DNA of 64,000 nucleotides. It comes from Roseibium litorale (GTDB lineage: Bacteria; Pseudomonadota; Alphaproteobacteria; Rhizobiales; Stappiaceae). The translations under genes were made by a program, and so were the position numbers. Position 1 is the stretch's first letter. Every line of letters starts with the position of its first letter. The DNA lies in contig NZ_JACYXI010000011.1 in the NCBI RefSeq assembly GCF_014842915.1, positions 124,001-188,000 of the forward strand. The letters are read 5' to 3'. This document shows positions 18,043 through 28,222 of the stretch, piece by piece. Below the pieces are notes generated by a model, which saw only the letters and a list, made by a program, of their open reading frames with translations, was not told the origin of the DNA and searched no databases.

Positions 18043-18486
18043 ATGAAATTCAGCCGTAGATTTGCCTGTGTGGCAAGTATTGCCGGAGCCTTGGCCCTGG
18101 GGACGGTTCTGGCCAGCGGCGAGGCTGCTGCAGGCCACCGTAATCATGCTGGCGAAGCGGCTGCTGCCGGTGTTATCGGCCTGGCGGCCGGTGCGGTTCT
18201 TGGATCAGTTCTGACTGCTCCGCAGGCTCCACCCCCTGTCTACTATACGCCGCCTCCGCCGCGGGAATATTATGCGCCCCCGCCGGTGCGCTACGCTCCG
18301 CCACCTCCGCCACGCGTGTATTATGCACCGCCGCCCCCGCCGCCTGTCTACTACGCGCCTGCGCGCGCCTATGCCCCCTGGACGCCGGAATGGGCGGCTT
18401 ATTGCGCCAGAAAATACCGCTCCTTCGATCCCCGGTCGGGAACCTACATCACCTATCGAGGTGAGGAACGCTTCTGTCAGGGATGA
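18043..18486 (+). CDS. BA14K family exported protein with Pro/Tyr-rich repeats
   Basis: A 147-residue exported protein. The signal peptide ends around ASGEAAA (about residue 30), followed by a glycine/alanine-rich hydrophobic segment (about 40-58), and then a low-complexity stretch of PPP and YYAPPP units (about 63-110). The C-terminal 35 residues, ending YCARKYRSFDPRSGTYITY and a final Cys, match the BA14K domain, first known as a Brucella immunoreactive, lectin-like protein and common in rhizobia. The Pro/Tyr repeats suggest an extended, surface- or cell-wall-associated arm. GGAGACC lies ahead of the start. Confidence 0.87.
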   Translation: MKFSRRFACVASIAGALALGTVLASGEAAAGHRNHAGEAAAAGVIGLAAGAVLGSVLTAPQAPPPVYYTPPPPREYYAPPPVRYAPPPPPRVYYAPPPPPPVYYAPARAYAPWTPEWAAYCARKYRSFDPRSGTYITYRGEERFCQG

Positions 18487-18690
18487 TTGAACGCCGTTAA
18501 GCGGAAAAATATTCCGGTGGCGAGCGTTCACCGGAATAACTTCTCCCCGGTTTGCTGTGTTTCCAGAACATTGGATTCTTCCTGGGGTCAAAAGCAAAAA
18601 ATGCCGTTAGGGAAATCTTGCTAACTGTGCTGCTCCGTGGAATCGTGCCTCCTATCGTACGGCTCAATTACAACCAAAAGGGGAGAGCAT

Positions 18691-20292
18691 ATGCTGCGAA
18701 CACTTACAAAATCGGCTCTTGCTGCGGTGCTGATGGCATCCGCTTCCATGACAGCTCTGTCCGTTCCCGCCATGGCGGAAATGGTCTATCACCGCGGAAA
18801 TACCGCTGATCCGGAAACTCTGGATCAGCACAAGACTTCGACGACCTATGAGGCGCACATCCTGCGCGACCTTTATGAAGGCCTGGTTGCCTACAGCGCC
18901 GATGGCAAGATCGTCCCGGGCGTAGCCTCCGAGTGGACCGTCTCTGATGACGGTAAGGTCTACACTTTCAAATTGCGCGATGATGCGAAATGGTCGAACG
19001 GCGATCCGGTCGTCGCCGGGGATTTCGTTTTCTCTCTGCAACGGATCATGAACCCGGAAACTGGCGCGAAATACGCGACGGTTCTCTATCCCATTCATAA
19101 TGCAGAGCCGATCAACAAGGGCGAGAAGAAGCCGGAAGAGCTCGGTGTGAAGGCTGTGGATGACCACACGCTGGAAATCACGCTTGATGCGCCGACCCCC
19201 TATTTCATCGACCTGCTCGGCCACCAGACCGGCCTTCCGGTCCATCCGGCTTCCGTTGAAAAATACGGCACGGATTTCGTGAAGCCGGAAAACATTGTCA
19301 CCAACGGCGCATTCACCTTGACCGAGTTCGTCCCGAACGACCACATCACGGCCGTGAAGAACCCGAACTTCCACGATGCCGCGAATGTGGCTGTCGACAA
19401 GGTCATCTACTACCCGACCGAAGACCGTGGTGCAGCTCTGCGCCGCTTCCAGGCCGGCGAGCTGGACACCAACAACGACGCGCCGACCGAACAGGTCAAG
19501 TACATGCGCGAGAACCTGGGTGACCAGTTCCGCGTGGCGCCGTATCTCGGCACCTATTATTACGCTGTGAACTTCAACGACGAAGCGCTCGCAAAGCCGG
19601 AAGTACGTCAGGCTCTGTCCATTTCGATCGACCGTGAATTCCTGGCTGACGAGATCTGGGGCTCAACCATGGTTGCGGCCTATTCCTTCGTCCCGCCGGG
19701 CATTGGCAACTACGGCGAGCCGGCCTATGCCGACTACATGGACATGCCGATGATCGACCGCGAGGAAAAGGCAGCCGAGCTGCTGAAGTCCGTAGGCTAT
19801 GGTCCGGACAATCCGCTGAAGCTGACGATCAACTACAACACCTCGGAAAACCACAAGAACACGGCGGTCGCTCTGGCCGACATGTGGAAACCGCTTGGCG
19901 TCGAGATCTCCCTGATCAACACCGACACCAAGACCCATTACGCCATGCTGCGTGACGGTGGTGACTATGATCTGGCCCGTGCAGGCTGGATCGGCGACTA
20001 TTCCGATCCGCAGAACTTCCTGTTCCTCGTTGAATCCGACAACACCGGCTTCAACTACTCACACTACAAGAACCCGGATTACGACAAGCTGATGGATGAG
20101 GCTGCGGCCACCATCGATCTCGAAAAGCGCGCTGCCGTTCTGAAGCAGGCGGAAGAGATCTTCATGCGTGATCTGCCGTTCATTCCGATGATGTACTACG
20201 GCTCCATGAACCTGGTTTCCGACAAGGTTTCCGGTTTTGAGGACAACCTCCTCAATATCCACCCGTCGCGCTACATCAGCATCTCCAACTAA
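18691..20292 (+). CDS. oppA: Oligopeptide ABC transporter substrate-binding protein
   Basis: A 533-residue periplasmic binding protein of family 5 (OppA/DppA). The signal peptide ends at AMAEM (about residue 28). Family features include RGNTADPETLDQHKT near the mature N-terminus, GxVASEW...YTFKLRDDAKWSNGDPV, NPNFHDAANV and the LGTYYYAVNF ligand-cleft segment, closest in feel to OppA. The start at 18691 has AAAGGGGAG in good position; a longer frame from 18637 lacks one. It heads an importer operon and is separated from the first permease by a stem-loop, suggesting it is made in excess. Confidence 0.93.
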   Translation: MLRTLTKSALAAVLMASASMTALSVPAMAEMVYHRGNTADPETLDQHKTSTTYEAHILRDLYEGLVAYSADGKIVPGVASEWTVSDDGKVYTFKLRDDAKWSNGDPVVAGDFVFSLQRIMNPETGAKYATVLYPIHNAEPINKGEKKPEELGVKAVDDHTLEITLDAPTPYFIDLLGHQTGLPVHPASVEKYGTDFVKPENIVTNGAFTLTEFVPNDHITAVKNPNFHDAANVAVDKVIYYPTEDRGAALRRFQAGELDTNNDAPTEQVKYMRENLGDQFRVAPYLGTYYYAVNFNDEALAKPEVRQALSISIDREFLADEIWGSTMVAAYSFVPPGIGNYGEPAYADYMDMPMIDREEKAAELLKSVGYGPDNPLKLTINYNTSENHKNTAVALADMWKPLGVEISLINTDTKTHYAMLRDGGDYDLARAGWIGDYSDPQNFLFLVESDNTGFNYSHYKNPDYDKLMDEAAATIDLEKRAAVLKQAEEIFMRDLPFIPMMYYGSMNLVSDKVSGFEDNLLNIHPSRYISISN

Positions 20293-20302
20293 ACATCCCA
20301 AG

Positions 20303-20343
20303 AGCAGGCTTTGGCGGACCAGAAGGGTCCACCGGAGCCTGCT
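20303..20343 (+). promoter_or_regulatory. Intercistronic stem-loop between oppA and oppB
   Basis: AGCAGGCT (20303-20310) pairs with AGCCTGCT (20336-20343), and GGACC (20316-20320) with GGTCC (20326-20330), giving a long hairpin with a small bulged middle, 10 bp after the oppA stop. TTTCTCATTTTC follows, so it may act as a partial terminator. Such hairpins after binding-protein genes are known to protect the upstream mRNA and lower expression of the downstream permeases. Confidence 0.7.
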
Positions 20344-20426
20344 TTCTCATTTTCATGACACGGCGGTCCTGAAGGGAGTGCCGTCAAGGTGGCGCAAGAC
20401 CACTGTCAAAGACAAAGGGTATATCC

Positions 20427-21350
20427 ATGCTTCGCTACGTTATCGGGCGATTGCTCGGGGCGATCCCGACCCTATTCCTTATCATCACCTTTTCCTTCTT
20501 CCTGATCCGGATCGCGCCTGGCGGGCCGTTCGATCTGGAGCGTCCGCTGGAAGCGAAGGTGATGGAAAATCTCAGCCGGATCTATCATCTGAACGAGCCG
20601 CTCTGGGCGCAATACCTGCTCTATCTGAAGAGCGTTGCGGCCCTGGACTTCGGCCCGAGCTTCTATTTCCGCGACTTCTCGATCAACGAGCTTTTCGCTG
20701 AAAGTCTGCCGATATCCATGCAGCTGGGCCTGTCTGCCCTTTGCCTGGCGCTTGTGGTCGGCGGCACACTTGGTGTTATTGCCGCCCTGCGCCAGAACCA
20801 GACCACCGACTACACGGTGATGGCGGCTGCCACGCTCGGCGTGACGATCCCGAATTTCGTGGTGGCACCCGTTCTGACACTGATCCTGGGCGTTTGGCTC
20901 GGCTGGCTGCCCGTGGGCGGCTGGAACAATGGCGCGTTCGTCAATGTGGTCCTGCCGGTCGTGACACTGGCTTTGCCGCAGGTGGCTGTCGTTGCGCGCC
21001 TGACGCGCGGCTCCATGATCGAGGCGCTTCGCTCCAACCATGTGCGCACGGCCAGGGCCTATGGCCTCAGCGCCTATCTGGTGATCGTCGTCCACGCCCT
21101 GCGCGGCGCCATTCTGCCGGTCGTGTCTTATCTCGGCCCGGCTGCGGCTGCCCTTCTGACGGGCTCCGTTGTGGTGGAGACGATCTTCGGTATTCCGGGC
21201 ATCGGGCGTTACTTCGTGCAAGGCGCGCTGAACCGGGACTATACGCTGGTTATGGGCACTGTCGTCGTGGTGGCGTGTTTTGTCATCCTGTTCAATCTGA
21301 TTGTGGATCTGCTTTACGCCCTGCTCGATCCGCGCGTGCGGTTCGATTGA
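20427..21350 (+). CDS. oppB: Oligopeptide ABC transporter permease
   Basis: A 307-residue inner-membrane permease of the OppB/DppB type with six predicted membrane segments. It begins with the usual MLRYVIGRLLGAIPTLFLI helix. The EAA loop that docks to the ATPase is seen as ARAYGLSAYLVIVVHALRGAI... (about 208-228), and the C-terminus ends DLLYALLDPRVRFD, a family hallmark. It is followed after 10 bp by oppC. It forms the heterodimeric channel with OppC. Confidence 0.94.
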   Translation: MLRYVIGRLLGAIPTLFLIITFSFFLIRIAPGGPFDLERPLEAKVMENLSRIYHLNEPLWAQYLLYLKSVAALDFGPSFYFRDFSINELFAESLPISMQLGLSALCLALVVGGTLGVIAALRQNQTTDYTVMAAATLGVTIPNFVVAPVLTLILGVWLGWLPVGGWNNGAFVNVVLPVVTLALPQVAVVARLTRGSMIEALRSNHVRTARAYGLSAYLVIVVHALRGAILPVVSYLGPAAAALLTGSVVVETIFGIPGIGRYFVQGALNRDYTLVMGTVVVVACFVILFNLIVDLLYALLDPRVRFD

Positions 21351-21360
21351 GGAAAGCGCC

Positions 21361-22485
21361 ATGACCATGACAACTCAAACCGTATCCGCTCCGGTCAAGG
21401 GGCGCTCCCTCTGGGACGATGCCAAGGACCGGCTTCTGGCCAACAAGGCTGCCGTCGGCAGCATGATCGTCCTCGGACTGATCGCGGTCATTTCCATCGT
21501 CGGACCGATGCTGTCACCGCATCCTTTCGACAAGGTCTACCGCGATTACGTCAAGGTGCCCGCGAGCCTGGAGACCTATCCGCGCGCCGATCAGGTGCAG
21601 CCTGCTTTCGAAGCTCTGTTGAAGCGGGCGCGGCTGTCGATCGACAGCCTCTCCGAACAGGACGGCGTGATCACAGCAACCGTCAGCTCCAGCCGCGAGA
21701 TTGATCCCCGGATCACCCGCTACTTCGACCGCAGCGACATGTTCGTCAATCCGCGGCTTGAGGATATGGCAGCAGACAACAAGTCCGCCGTTCTGAAGGC
21801 GGATGTGAACTATGTCCGCTTCTATTTCGGCACGGACGCCAATGGTCGTGACATGATGACCCGCACCTTCATCGCAGGCCGCGTGTCCTTGACCATCGGA
21901 CTGCTGGCAACCGTTGTCGCGATCAGCATCGGTGTCATCTACGGCGCGACCTCCGGCTATCTGGGCGGCAGGGCCGATCAGATGATGATGCGCATTGTCG
22001 ATATTCTCTACTCGCTGCCCTTCATCTTCTTCGTGATCATGCTGGTGGTGTTCTTCGGCCGGAATTTTGTGCTGATGTTCATTGCTGTTGGTGCCGTGGA
22101 GTGGCTGGATATGGCCCGCATCGTGCGCGGCCAGACCCTCACCATCAAGCGTCAGGAATATGTGCAGGCCGCAGAGGCCATGGGCGTTCCCGACCGGGGT
22201 ATCCTCAAGCGTCACATCATTCCGAACACGCTGGGGCCGGTGGTGGTCTACATGACCCTTCTGGTTCCGAAGGTCATTCTTCTGGAAAGCTTCCTGTCCT
22301 TCCTGGGGCTCGGTGTCCAGGAGCCGATGACCAGCTGGGGCGTGCTCATTTCCGAAGGGGCCCGCAACATGCAGGGCGCCTGGTGGATGCTCGTGTTCCC
22401 GTCCATCTTCCTGACTTCCACACTCTTCGCCCTGAACTTCATCGGCGATGGCCTGCGCGACGCGCTGGACCCGAAAGACCGGTAG
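21361..22485 (+). CDS. oppC: Oligopeptide ABC transporter permease with enlarged periplasmic loop
   Basis: A 374-residue permease of the OppC/DppC type. The first membrane segment is about residues 29-50. The conserved FGTDANGRDMMTR motif that normally follows closely lies only at about 156, so an extra segment of roughly 60-70 residues (rich in charged residues, between about 55 and 150) is inserted on the periplasmic side. Five membrane segments and the EAA loop (AAEAMGVPDRGILKRHIIPN) follow. The ATG at 21361, with GAGGAAAG before it, is preferred over an upstream in-frame start inside oppB. Confidence 0.93.
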   Translation: MTMTTQTVSAPVKGRSLWDDAKDRLLANKAAVGSMIVLGLIAVISIVGPMLSPHPFDKVYRDYVKVPASLETYPRADQVQPAFEALLKRARLSIDSLSEQDGVITATVSSSREIDPRITRYFDRSDMFVNPRLEDMAADNKSAVLKADVNYVRFYFGTDANGRDMMTRTFIAGRVSLTIGLLATVVAISIGVIYGATSGYLGGRADQMMMRIVDILYSLPFIFFVIMLVVFFGRNFVLMFIAVGAVEWLDMARIVRGQTLTIKRQEYVQAAEAMGVPDRGILKRHIIPNTLGPVVVYMTLLVPKVILLESFLSFLGLGVQEPMTSWGVLISEGARNMQGAWWMLVFPSIFLTSTLFALNFIGDGLRDALDPKDR

Positions 22486-22495
22486 GAGACGGGAC

Positions 22496-24118
<1,623 letters not shown>

Positions 24119-24142
24119 GGGTAAGCACCCGCGACAAGAGAA

Positions 24143-24167
24143 AACCGGGCGGAGAACCTGCCCGGTT
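24143..24167 (+). terminator. Hairpin after the opp operon
   Basis: AACCGGGC (24143-24150) and GCCCGGTT (24160-24167) form an 8-bp stem with a 9-base loop, 24 bp past the last transporter gene and before a convergent gene. There is no clear T-run, so termination strength is uncertain; it may serve both strands. Confidence 0.6.
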
Positions 24168-24194
24168 GTGAAGCAGGACAGCCGCTGGGCGCCT

Positions 24195-24929
24195 TCACGC
24201 GAGTTTGCGCAGAAGCTCCGTGGCGTCCGTGCTTCCAAACTCATCCAGTAGAACGTCCGATGCGAACTGGGTGAAAAAGGACATGATGTGCCGGGACAAG
24301 TGGTGCTCTGCTGCGTCACCATCTCCCTGCTCAAGAGCGTCAAGGATTGGCCTGTGCGGATCCCATGATTGATCGCTCCAGATCACATGCCCATGATGCT
24401 TGGTCAATGTGAACCGGTGCAGCTGCAGAAGCGTTCTCTTCAGGGTTGGCAGCAGGGCAGGCATACCACTCAGCGAAAACAGCTCTTGATGAAAGATCCT
24501 GTCGATTTCTGACGGAACAAGCACGTCTTCCAAGGTCCGGGAGTTGGCGTAAAAAGATGCAATGGCCCGAAGCCTGGCCATCTTGTCAGGCGTGATATTG
24601 GGGATGGACTGGCGGATAGCCGTACATTCAAGGGCGAGACGCAGCCGCAGAAAGGTCAGCGCCTCCTGCTCACTCAATTTGGTGACGAATGTGCCTTGAT
24701 AGCCGCGCCGGTCCACCAGCTCCTCCCGCTCAAGACACAGGAGAACTTCGCGGATCGTGCCCTGGGAACAGGAGAAATCCTGCGCCAGCGACTGCTCTGT
24801 GATCGGGCTTTCGTGGGTGAGCCGGCCCACCATAATTCTGCGTTTCAGTTCGCTGTAGACGGCAGCGGCCTTCTTTCCCGCGATTGGCGGCGCCAGAAGG
24901 GCTTCAAGGGTGATCGTACCACGGGTCAT
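24195..24929 (-). CDS. GntR family transcriptional regulator (FCD type)
   Basis: A 244-residue regulator. The N-terminal winged helix (about 15-85) contains VYSELKRRIMVGRLTHESPITEQSLAQDFSCS..TIREVLLCLEREELV, the GntR pattern. The all-helical FCD effector domain follows, with the helices that supply metal/ligand-binding Asp and His (EIDRIFHQELFSL; LDALEQGDGDAAEHHLSRHI). The start at 24929 is preferred (GGGGAAGG ahead); the longer frame reaching 25052 has no ribosome-binding site. It is convergent with the opp operon and transcribed in the same direction as the dipeptidase gene. It could control either of them, by position only. Confidence 0.87.
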   Translation of the reverse strand: MTRGTITLEALLAPPIAGKKAAAVYSELKRRIMVGRLTHESPITEQSLAQDFSCSQGTIREVLLCLEREELVDRRGYQGTFVTKLSEQEALTFLRLRLALECTAIRQSIPNITPDKMARLRAIASFYANSRTLEDVLVPSEIDRIFHQELFSLSGMPALLPTLKRTLLQLHRFTLTKHHGHVIWSDQSWDPHRPILDALEQGDGDAAEHHLSRHIMSFFTQFASDVLLDEFGSTDATELLRKLA

Positions 24930-25327
24930 GCGGTCATGCCTTCCCCGTGAAATTAAGCTCTCGCCTGTGTCCTGCAGGACAATTTTCCTTATCCAGGAAC
25001 TCAGCCGTCTTCCCTCCGAAAACACAAAAGACCGCCTGCTGCCTGCAGGCATGCTGCTTCTCTGCTTGATTGGTCTGCCCCATTCCCCACCCGGCGTCCA
25101 TCACTTCAGTTGATGGATACATAGCAGCAAGAAGCGGGGGAGTGACCCGGGTATTATTACCCTATTCGAAGCGGTGGGCTTTCGTGCTTAGGTCCCAGAT
25201 TGTAATTTTGTCTATTGTCATAAATATCAGGTATCGATTTGCCGCTATTTTGCTTTTGATCTGAGGCCGCAATCTTGCGGCCTCAGACGCTCATGGTGAG
25301 GTTCTAGAGAAGCGTTGCGGAAATAAT
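24930..25327. other. Gene-free stretch between GntR regulator and dipeptidase
   Basis: About 400 bp without a convincing gene; the short open frames here lack coding character and ribosome-binding sites. The right half (25140-25260) is more AT-rich than its surroundings and could hold the promoter of the GntR gene. The only clear structure is the perfect palindrome at 25261-25286, listed separately. Confidence 0.6.
25261..25286 (-). terminator. Perfect palindromic hairpin after the dipeptidase gene
   Basis: CTGAGGCCGC (25261-25270) and GCGGCCTCAG (25277-25286) form a perfect 10-bp stem with a 6-base loop, 42 bp beyond the dipeptidase stop on the minus strand. There is no strong T-run on that strand, so termination may be partial. 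Confidence 0.6.
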
Positions 25328-26392
25328 CTATCTGCCATCTGTCGTTTGTGTTCTCTCCAGCACATCCAGCCAGTTCCGCCATGCGATCTTTTCGATCAGC
25401 TCTTCACCAAACCCTGCATTCCTGAAGGCGTCGAGCAGGCGGGGCAGGCCGGAAGCATCCTTCAGATCCAGCGGCAGCACGCAGCCGTCGAAGTCGGAGC
25501 CGAGACCCACGTGATTCTCTCCAAGTTTCTCGACGAGGTACGCTGCATGGCGGACAATTGTCTCCAGGGGAGTGGTTCTGTCGTGGCGCCCGTCTTCCCG
25601 CAGGAAGGCAACGTGGAAATTGATCCCGGCGAGCCCTCCGGTTTCGCGGATCGCTTCCAGCTGCCGGTCTGTGAGGTTGCGGGCGCTGGCGCACACTGCA
25701 TGGGCGTTAGAGTGGCTTGCGACGAGCGGGTGACGGCTGGTGCGCGCCACATCCCAGAAGCCTTTCTCGTTGAGATGAGACAGGTCGATGAGAATGCCCA
25801 GCTCGTTGCAGGCCTTGACCAGCGCCACGCCTGTATCCGTGAGGCCTGGGCCATTGTCCGGTGACGACGGAAAGGCCATGGGGACGCCATCAGCAAAGAT
25901 GTTCTTCCGGCTCCAGACCGGTCCGAGCGAGCGGAGACCGGCCGCGTGCAGGGTCTCCAGGGCGTTGAAATCCTTATCAATGGCCTCGGCGCCCTCGATG
26001 TGAAGTGACACCGCAAGGCTGCCTGCCTCGATGCTTTCCCGGATTTCCTGCACGGTTCGGCAAATCCGGACCTGTCCCTCCGAGGCGCGCTCGATCTTAC
26101 GGGCCATGGCGATCATCGCGGACGTGAAGTTCAGGGCGACAGCCTGATCGACTTCGGCGTAATTCGCCGGATCTGCCGGGTTATAGGGACGGGAAAAATC
26201 CTGGCCGGTGTTCGAGGGGACGAACATGGCGAAAAGACCGCCCGCCAGTCCGCCTTCCCGGCAACGCGGCAGGTCGATATGGCCTGCTCCGCTTTTTGTG
26301 AAGAAGCTCCGCTCCTGCGCGGTTCCCTTTTCCAGCACGAACTTCAAAAGCGTGTCGTTGTGGCCGTCGAAAACGGGAAGTGGCTTGTTCAT
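25328..26392 (-). CDS. Membrane dipeptidase (peptidase family M19)
   Basis: A 354-residue zinc dipeptidase of the renal dipeptidase family. The N-terminal FDGHNDTLL gives the first metal pair (HxD), IEGAEAID... supplies the bridging Glu, and the histidines of LIDLSHLNEKGFWDV and VASHSNAHAV come next; a later GSDFDG completes the site. Bacterial members hydrolyse dipeptides, including those with a C-terminal D-residue. No signal peptide is visible, so it is probably cytoplasmic and could split peptides delivered by the nearby importer. The start at 26392 fits the family's N-terminus; a longer frame to 26521 has an Arg-rich extension unlike it. Confidence 0.9.
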   Translation of the reverse strand: MNKPLPVFDGHNDTLLKFVLEKGTAQERSFFTKSGAGHIDLPRCREGGLAGGLFAMFVPSNTGQDFSRPYNPADPANYAEVDQAVALNFTSAMIAMARKIERASEGQVRICRTVQEIRESIEAGSLAVSLHIEGAEAIDKDFNALETLHAAGLRSLGPVWSRKNIFADGVPMAFPSSPDNGPGLTDTGVALVKACNELGILIDLSHLNEKGFWDVARTSRHPLVASHSNAHAVCASARNLTDRQLEAIRETGGLAGINFHVAFLREDGRHDRTTPLETIVRHAAYLVEKLGENHVGLGSDFDGCVLPLDLKDASGLPRLLDAFRNAGFGEELIEKIAWRNWLDVLERTQTTDGR

Positions 26393-26581
26393 GCGCTTTG
26401 GATCTCGTCGTCTGGGAGGTGTCTTCGGGAGGCGCCCGCGAAGACCGGAGAAGAGCTGGACTGTGCCACGCATCACAGGAAAGGCGAAGGGGAAAGGATT
26501 TCTTCTCAAAGCCCTTGCCAAGTTCAGGCGGCTGCCTCATGACATGTGGGCGTTTTCCGCCTTTTTGTCGAGCTGGTGCTG

Positions 26582-27313
26582 ATGGCAATTCCTGATTTTT
26601 CTTCCAATCTTCCCGCAACGCATGAGCCGCCGGAGATGTCCGTCAGCCGCCGTGCCCTGATGATGGGCGGCCTTTCGGCCCTCTGCCTGTCGCTGACTGG
26701 CTGCTACACGGTCGGTTTGCCCGATCAGCCGCCGCTGCCGGACGAGACGTTCGACTATGAGCTGGCTTACGCTGCCCGCAAGGATGGCGATTTTGAGCTG
26801 CCAGCCATCAACTACAAGTCCTTCGACCGCCGTTTCTGGCGTCAGGTGGTGGATTACAAGTCCGGCGAGCGGCCTGGCACCGTGGTGGTCGATCCCTACA
26901 ACGCCTTTCTTTACTGGATCCTGACCCCTTCAAAGGCCCTTCGCTATGGCGTGGGTGTCGGCAAGGCGGGCTTTGCCTGGTCCGGGGATGCGCAGATCCG
27001 GGTAAAGCGCGAATGGCCGATCTGGCGCCCTCCGCTGGAAATGATCGAGCGTAAGCCTGCGCTCATGAAATACTGGGAGAACGGGTTCGAGCCGGGTCTC
27101 AAGAATCCGCTTGGTGCCCGCGCCATGGATCTGTGGCAGGGCAGCCGCGATACGCTCTACCGTATCCACGGCACCAATGACCCGGCCAGCATCGGCAAGA
27201 ACGTGTCCTCCGGCTGCATCCGCATGTGGCATCAGGATGTGATCGACCTGTTCTCCCGCGTGCCTCTGCGCACCAAGGTCGTGGTGCTTGGCAAGCAGGA
27301 AGAGGCTTCCTGA
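26582..27313 (+). CDS. L,D-transpeptidase (YkuD domain), lipoprotein-like
   Basis: A 243-residue (from 26582) exported protein. After an Arg pair (SVSRRALMM) a hydrophobic stretch ends in the lipobox LTGC, so it is probably a lipoprotein, perhaps Tat-exported. The catalytic domain carries HGTNDPASIGK...SSGCIRMW, the His and nucleophilic Cys of YkuD/ErfK L,D-transpeptidases, which crosslink peptidoglycan or attach proteins to it. The start is uncertain: ATG 26582 or ATG 26636, neither with a clear Shine-Dalgarno. It is divergent from the M19 dipeptidase. Confidence 0.9.
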   Translation: MAIPDFSSNLPATHEPPEMSVSRRALMMGGLSALCLSLTGCYTVGLPDQPPLPDETFDYELAYAARKDGDFELPAINYKSFDRRFWRQVVDYKSGERPGTVVVDPYNAFLYWILTPSKALRYGVGVGKAGFAWSGDAQIRVKREWPIWRPPLEMIERKPALMKYWENGFEPGLKNPLGARAMDLWQGSRDTLYRIHGTNDPASIGKNVSSGCIRMWHQDVIDLFSRVPLRTKVVVLGKQEEAS

Positions 27314-27336
27314 GGTTAAGGATAAGCCCATCCGTT

Positions 27337-27374
27337 CGTCATCCCAGGCAAGCGGAGCGCGACCCGGGATGACG
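27337..27374. repeat. Palindromic REP-like repeat
   Basis: CGTCATCCC (27337-27345) and GGGATGACG (27366-27374) form a 9-bp inverted repeat enclosing a GCAAGCGGAGCGCGACC core. This GTCATCCC...GGGATGAC unit is a very common intergenic element in rhizobial and related genomes. It lies between two convergent genes. Confidence 0.6.
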
Positions 27375-27405
27375 GTAGAGGGGTTTTGTTTTTGTCAGCA
27401 ATCTG

Positions 27406-27429
27406 AGGGCGCCAACAAGGCGCCCTTTG
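27406..27429. terminator. Bidirectional hairpin between convergent genes
   Basis: AGGGCGCC (27406-27413) and GGCGCCCT (27419-27426) form an 8-bp stem with a 5-base loop. TTTGCCTTT follows on the plus strand and an upstream AAAACAAAA-type tract gives T-rich sequence on the minus strand, so it can serve both the L,D-transpeptidase and the hemolysin-III gene. Confidence 0.65.
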
Positions 27430-27444
27430 CCTTTGGTGGCAGTG

Positions 27445-28098
27445 TCAGCTGCTCAGAGTGGGGGCCAGAGCGACGTCGCTCAGAACTGCGGCGAAGTGAC
27501 AGATGGCTGCGGCCAGAACAAAGCCGTGCCAGATCGCATTCTGGAAAGGCAGGCGCTTCCAGGCATAAAAGGCTGTACCCGCCGTGTAGAGCAAGCCTCC
27601 CGCGATGATCATCCAGAACGCGAAGTTGGAGGCACTGTCCATCAGGGGCTTGAAGGCGAAGACCACCACCCAGCCGAGCGCCAGGCAGAGCGGCACGGTA
27701 ATTTTTTCAACGCCTTGCAGATGGAACAGCTTCAGGGCGACGCCGATCAAGGCGCCTGTCCAGATCACTGCCAGCAATATGCCTCCCGTCCAGCCGCCAA
27801 TGATCATGGAGGCAAGCGGTGTGTAGGTTCCCGCGATCAGAAGAAAAATCGCCGCATGGTCCAACCGTCGCAGGATGCCGGTTTTGTTTTCCTTGGCGAA
27901 GATGTTGTAGAGTGCCGAGCAGACCAGCATGGCCAGCAGGCAGCCTACGTAGATGAAGACCGACACCTGACGGCCAATATCCGGATTGTGCCAGAGAACG
28001 ACGACGAAGGTGATCAGGGCCGCAATGCCAAGCGCAATGCCAATCACATGGACCGTTCCATCCGCAATTTTTTCCGCAAAACTTTGAACCCGGTTCAC
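27445..28098 (-). CDS. Hemolysin III family membrane protein (AdipoR/PAQR superfamily)
   Basis: A 217-residue protein with seven hydrophobic segments, the normal length for HlyIII/YqfA proteins. The superfamily's zinc-site residues are in place: Ser/Asn in the CSALYNIF segment (where His is usual in SxxYH), Asp in RRLDHAAIFLLIAGTYTP, and the histidines of AIWHGFVLAAAICHF near the C-terminus. The first histidine motif appears as YN rather than YH. The family may act on ceramide-like or other membrane lipids; hemolysin is a historic name. It is 124 bp downstream of matR, on the same strand. Confidence 0.9.
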   Translation of the reverse strand: MNRVQSFAEKIADGTVHVIGIALGIAALITFVVVLWHNPDIGRQVSVFIYVGCLLAMLVCSALYNIFAKENKTGILRRLDHAAIFLLIAGTYTPLASMIIGGWTGGILLAVIWTGALIGVALKLFHLQGVEKITVPLCLALGWVVVFAFKPLMDSASNFAFWMIIAGGLLYTAGTAFYAWKRLPFQNAIWHGFVLAAAICHFAAVLSDVALAPTLSS

Positions 28099-28222
28099 TT
28101 CCAGCTCCCCTTGACGTTAAAGGCAGGCGCGAGGGTGCCTCAGCAGGCTTCCGCATGCAAGGGTACTCTCCAGGGTTTCCGTGTGATCCACGAAGATCAG
28201 GCACACGGGGAGGCGGAGGGGA

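Noticed and set aside
18235-18360. Direct repeats considered as a CRISPR-like or tandem array
   Set aside because: They are codon repeats for the Pro/Tyr-rich segment of the BA14K protein, with no spacers.
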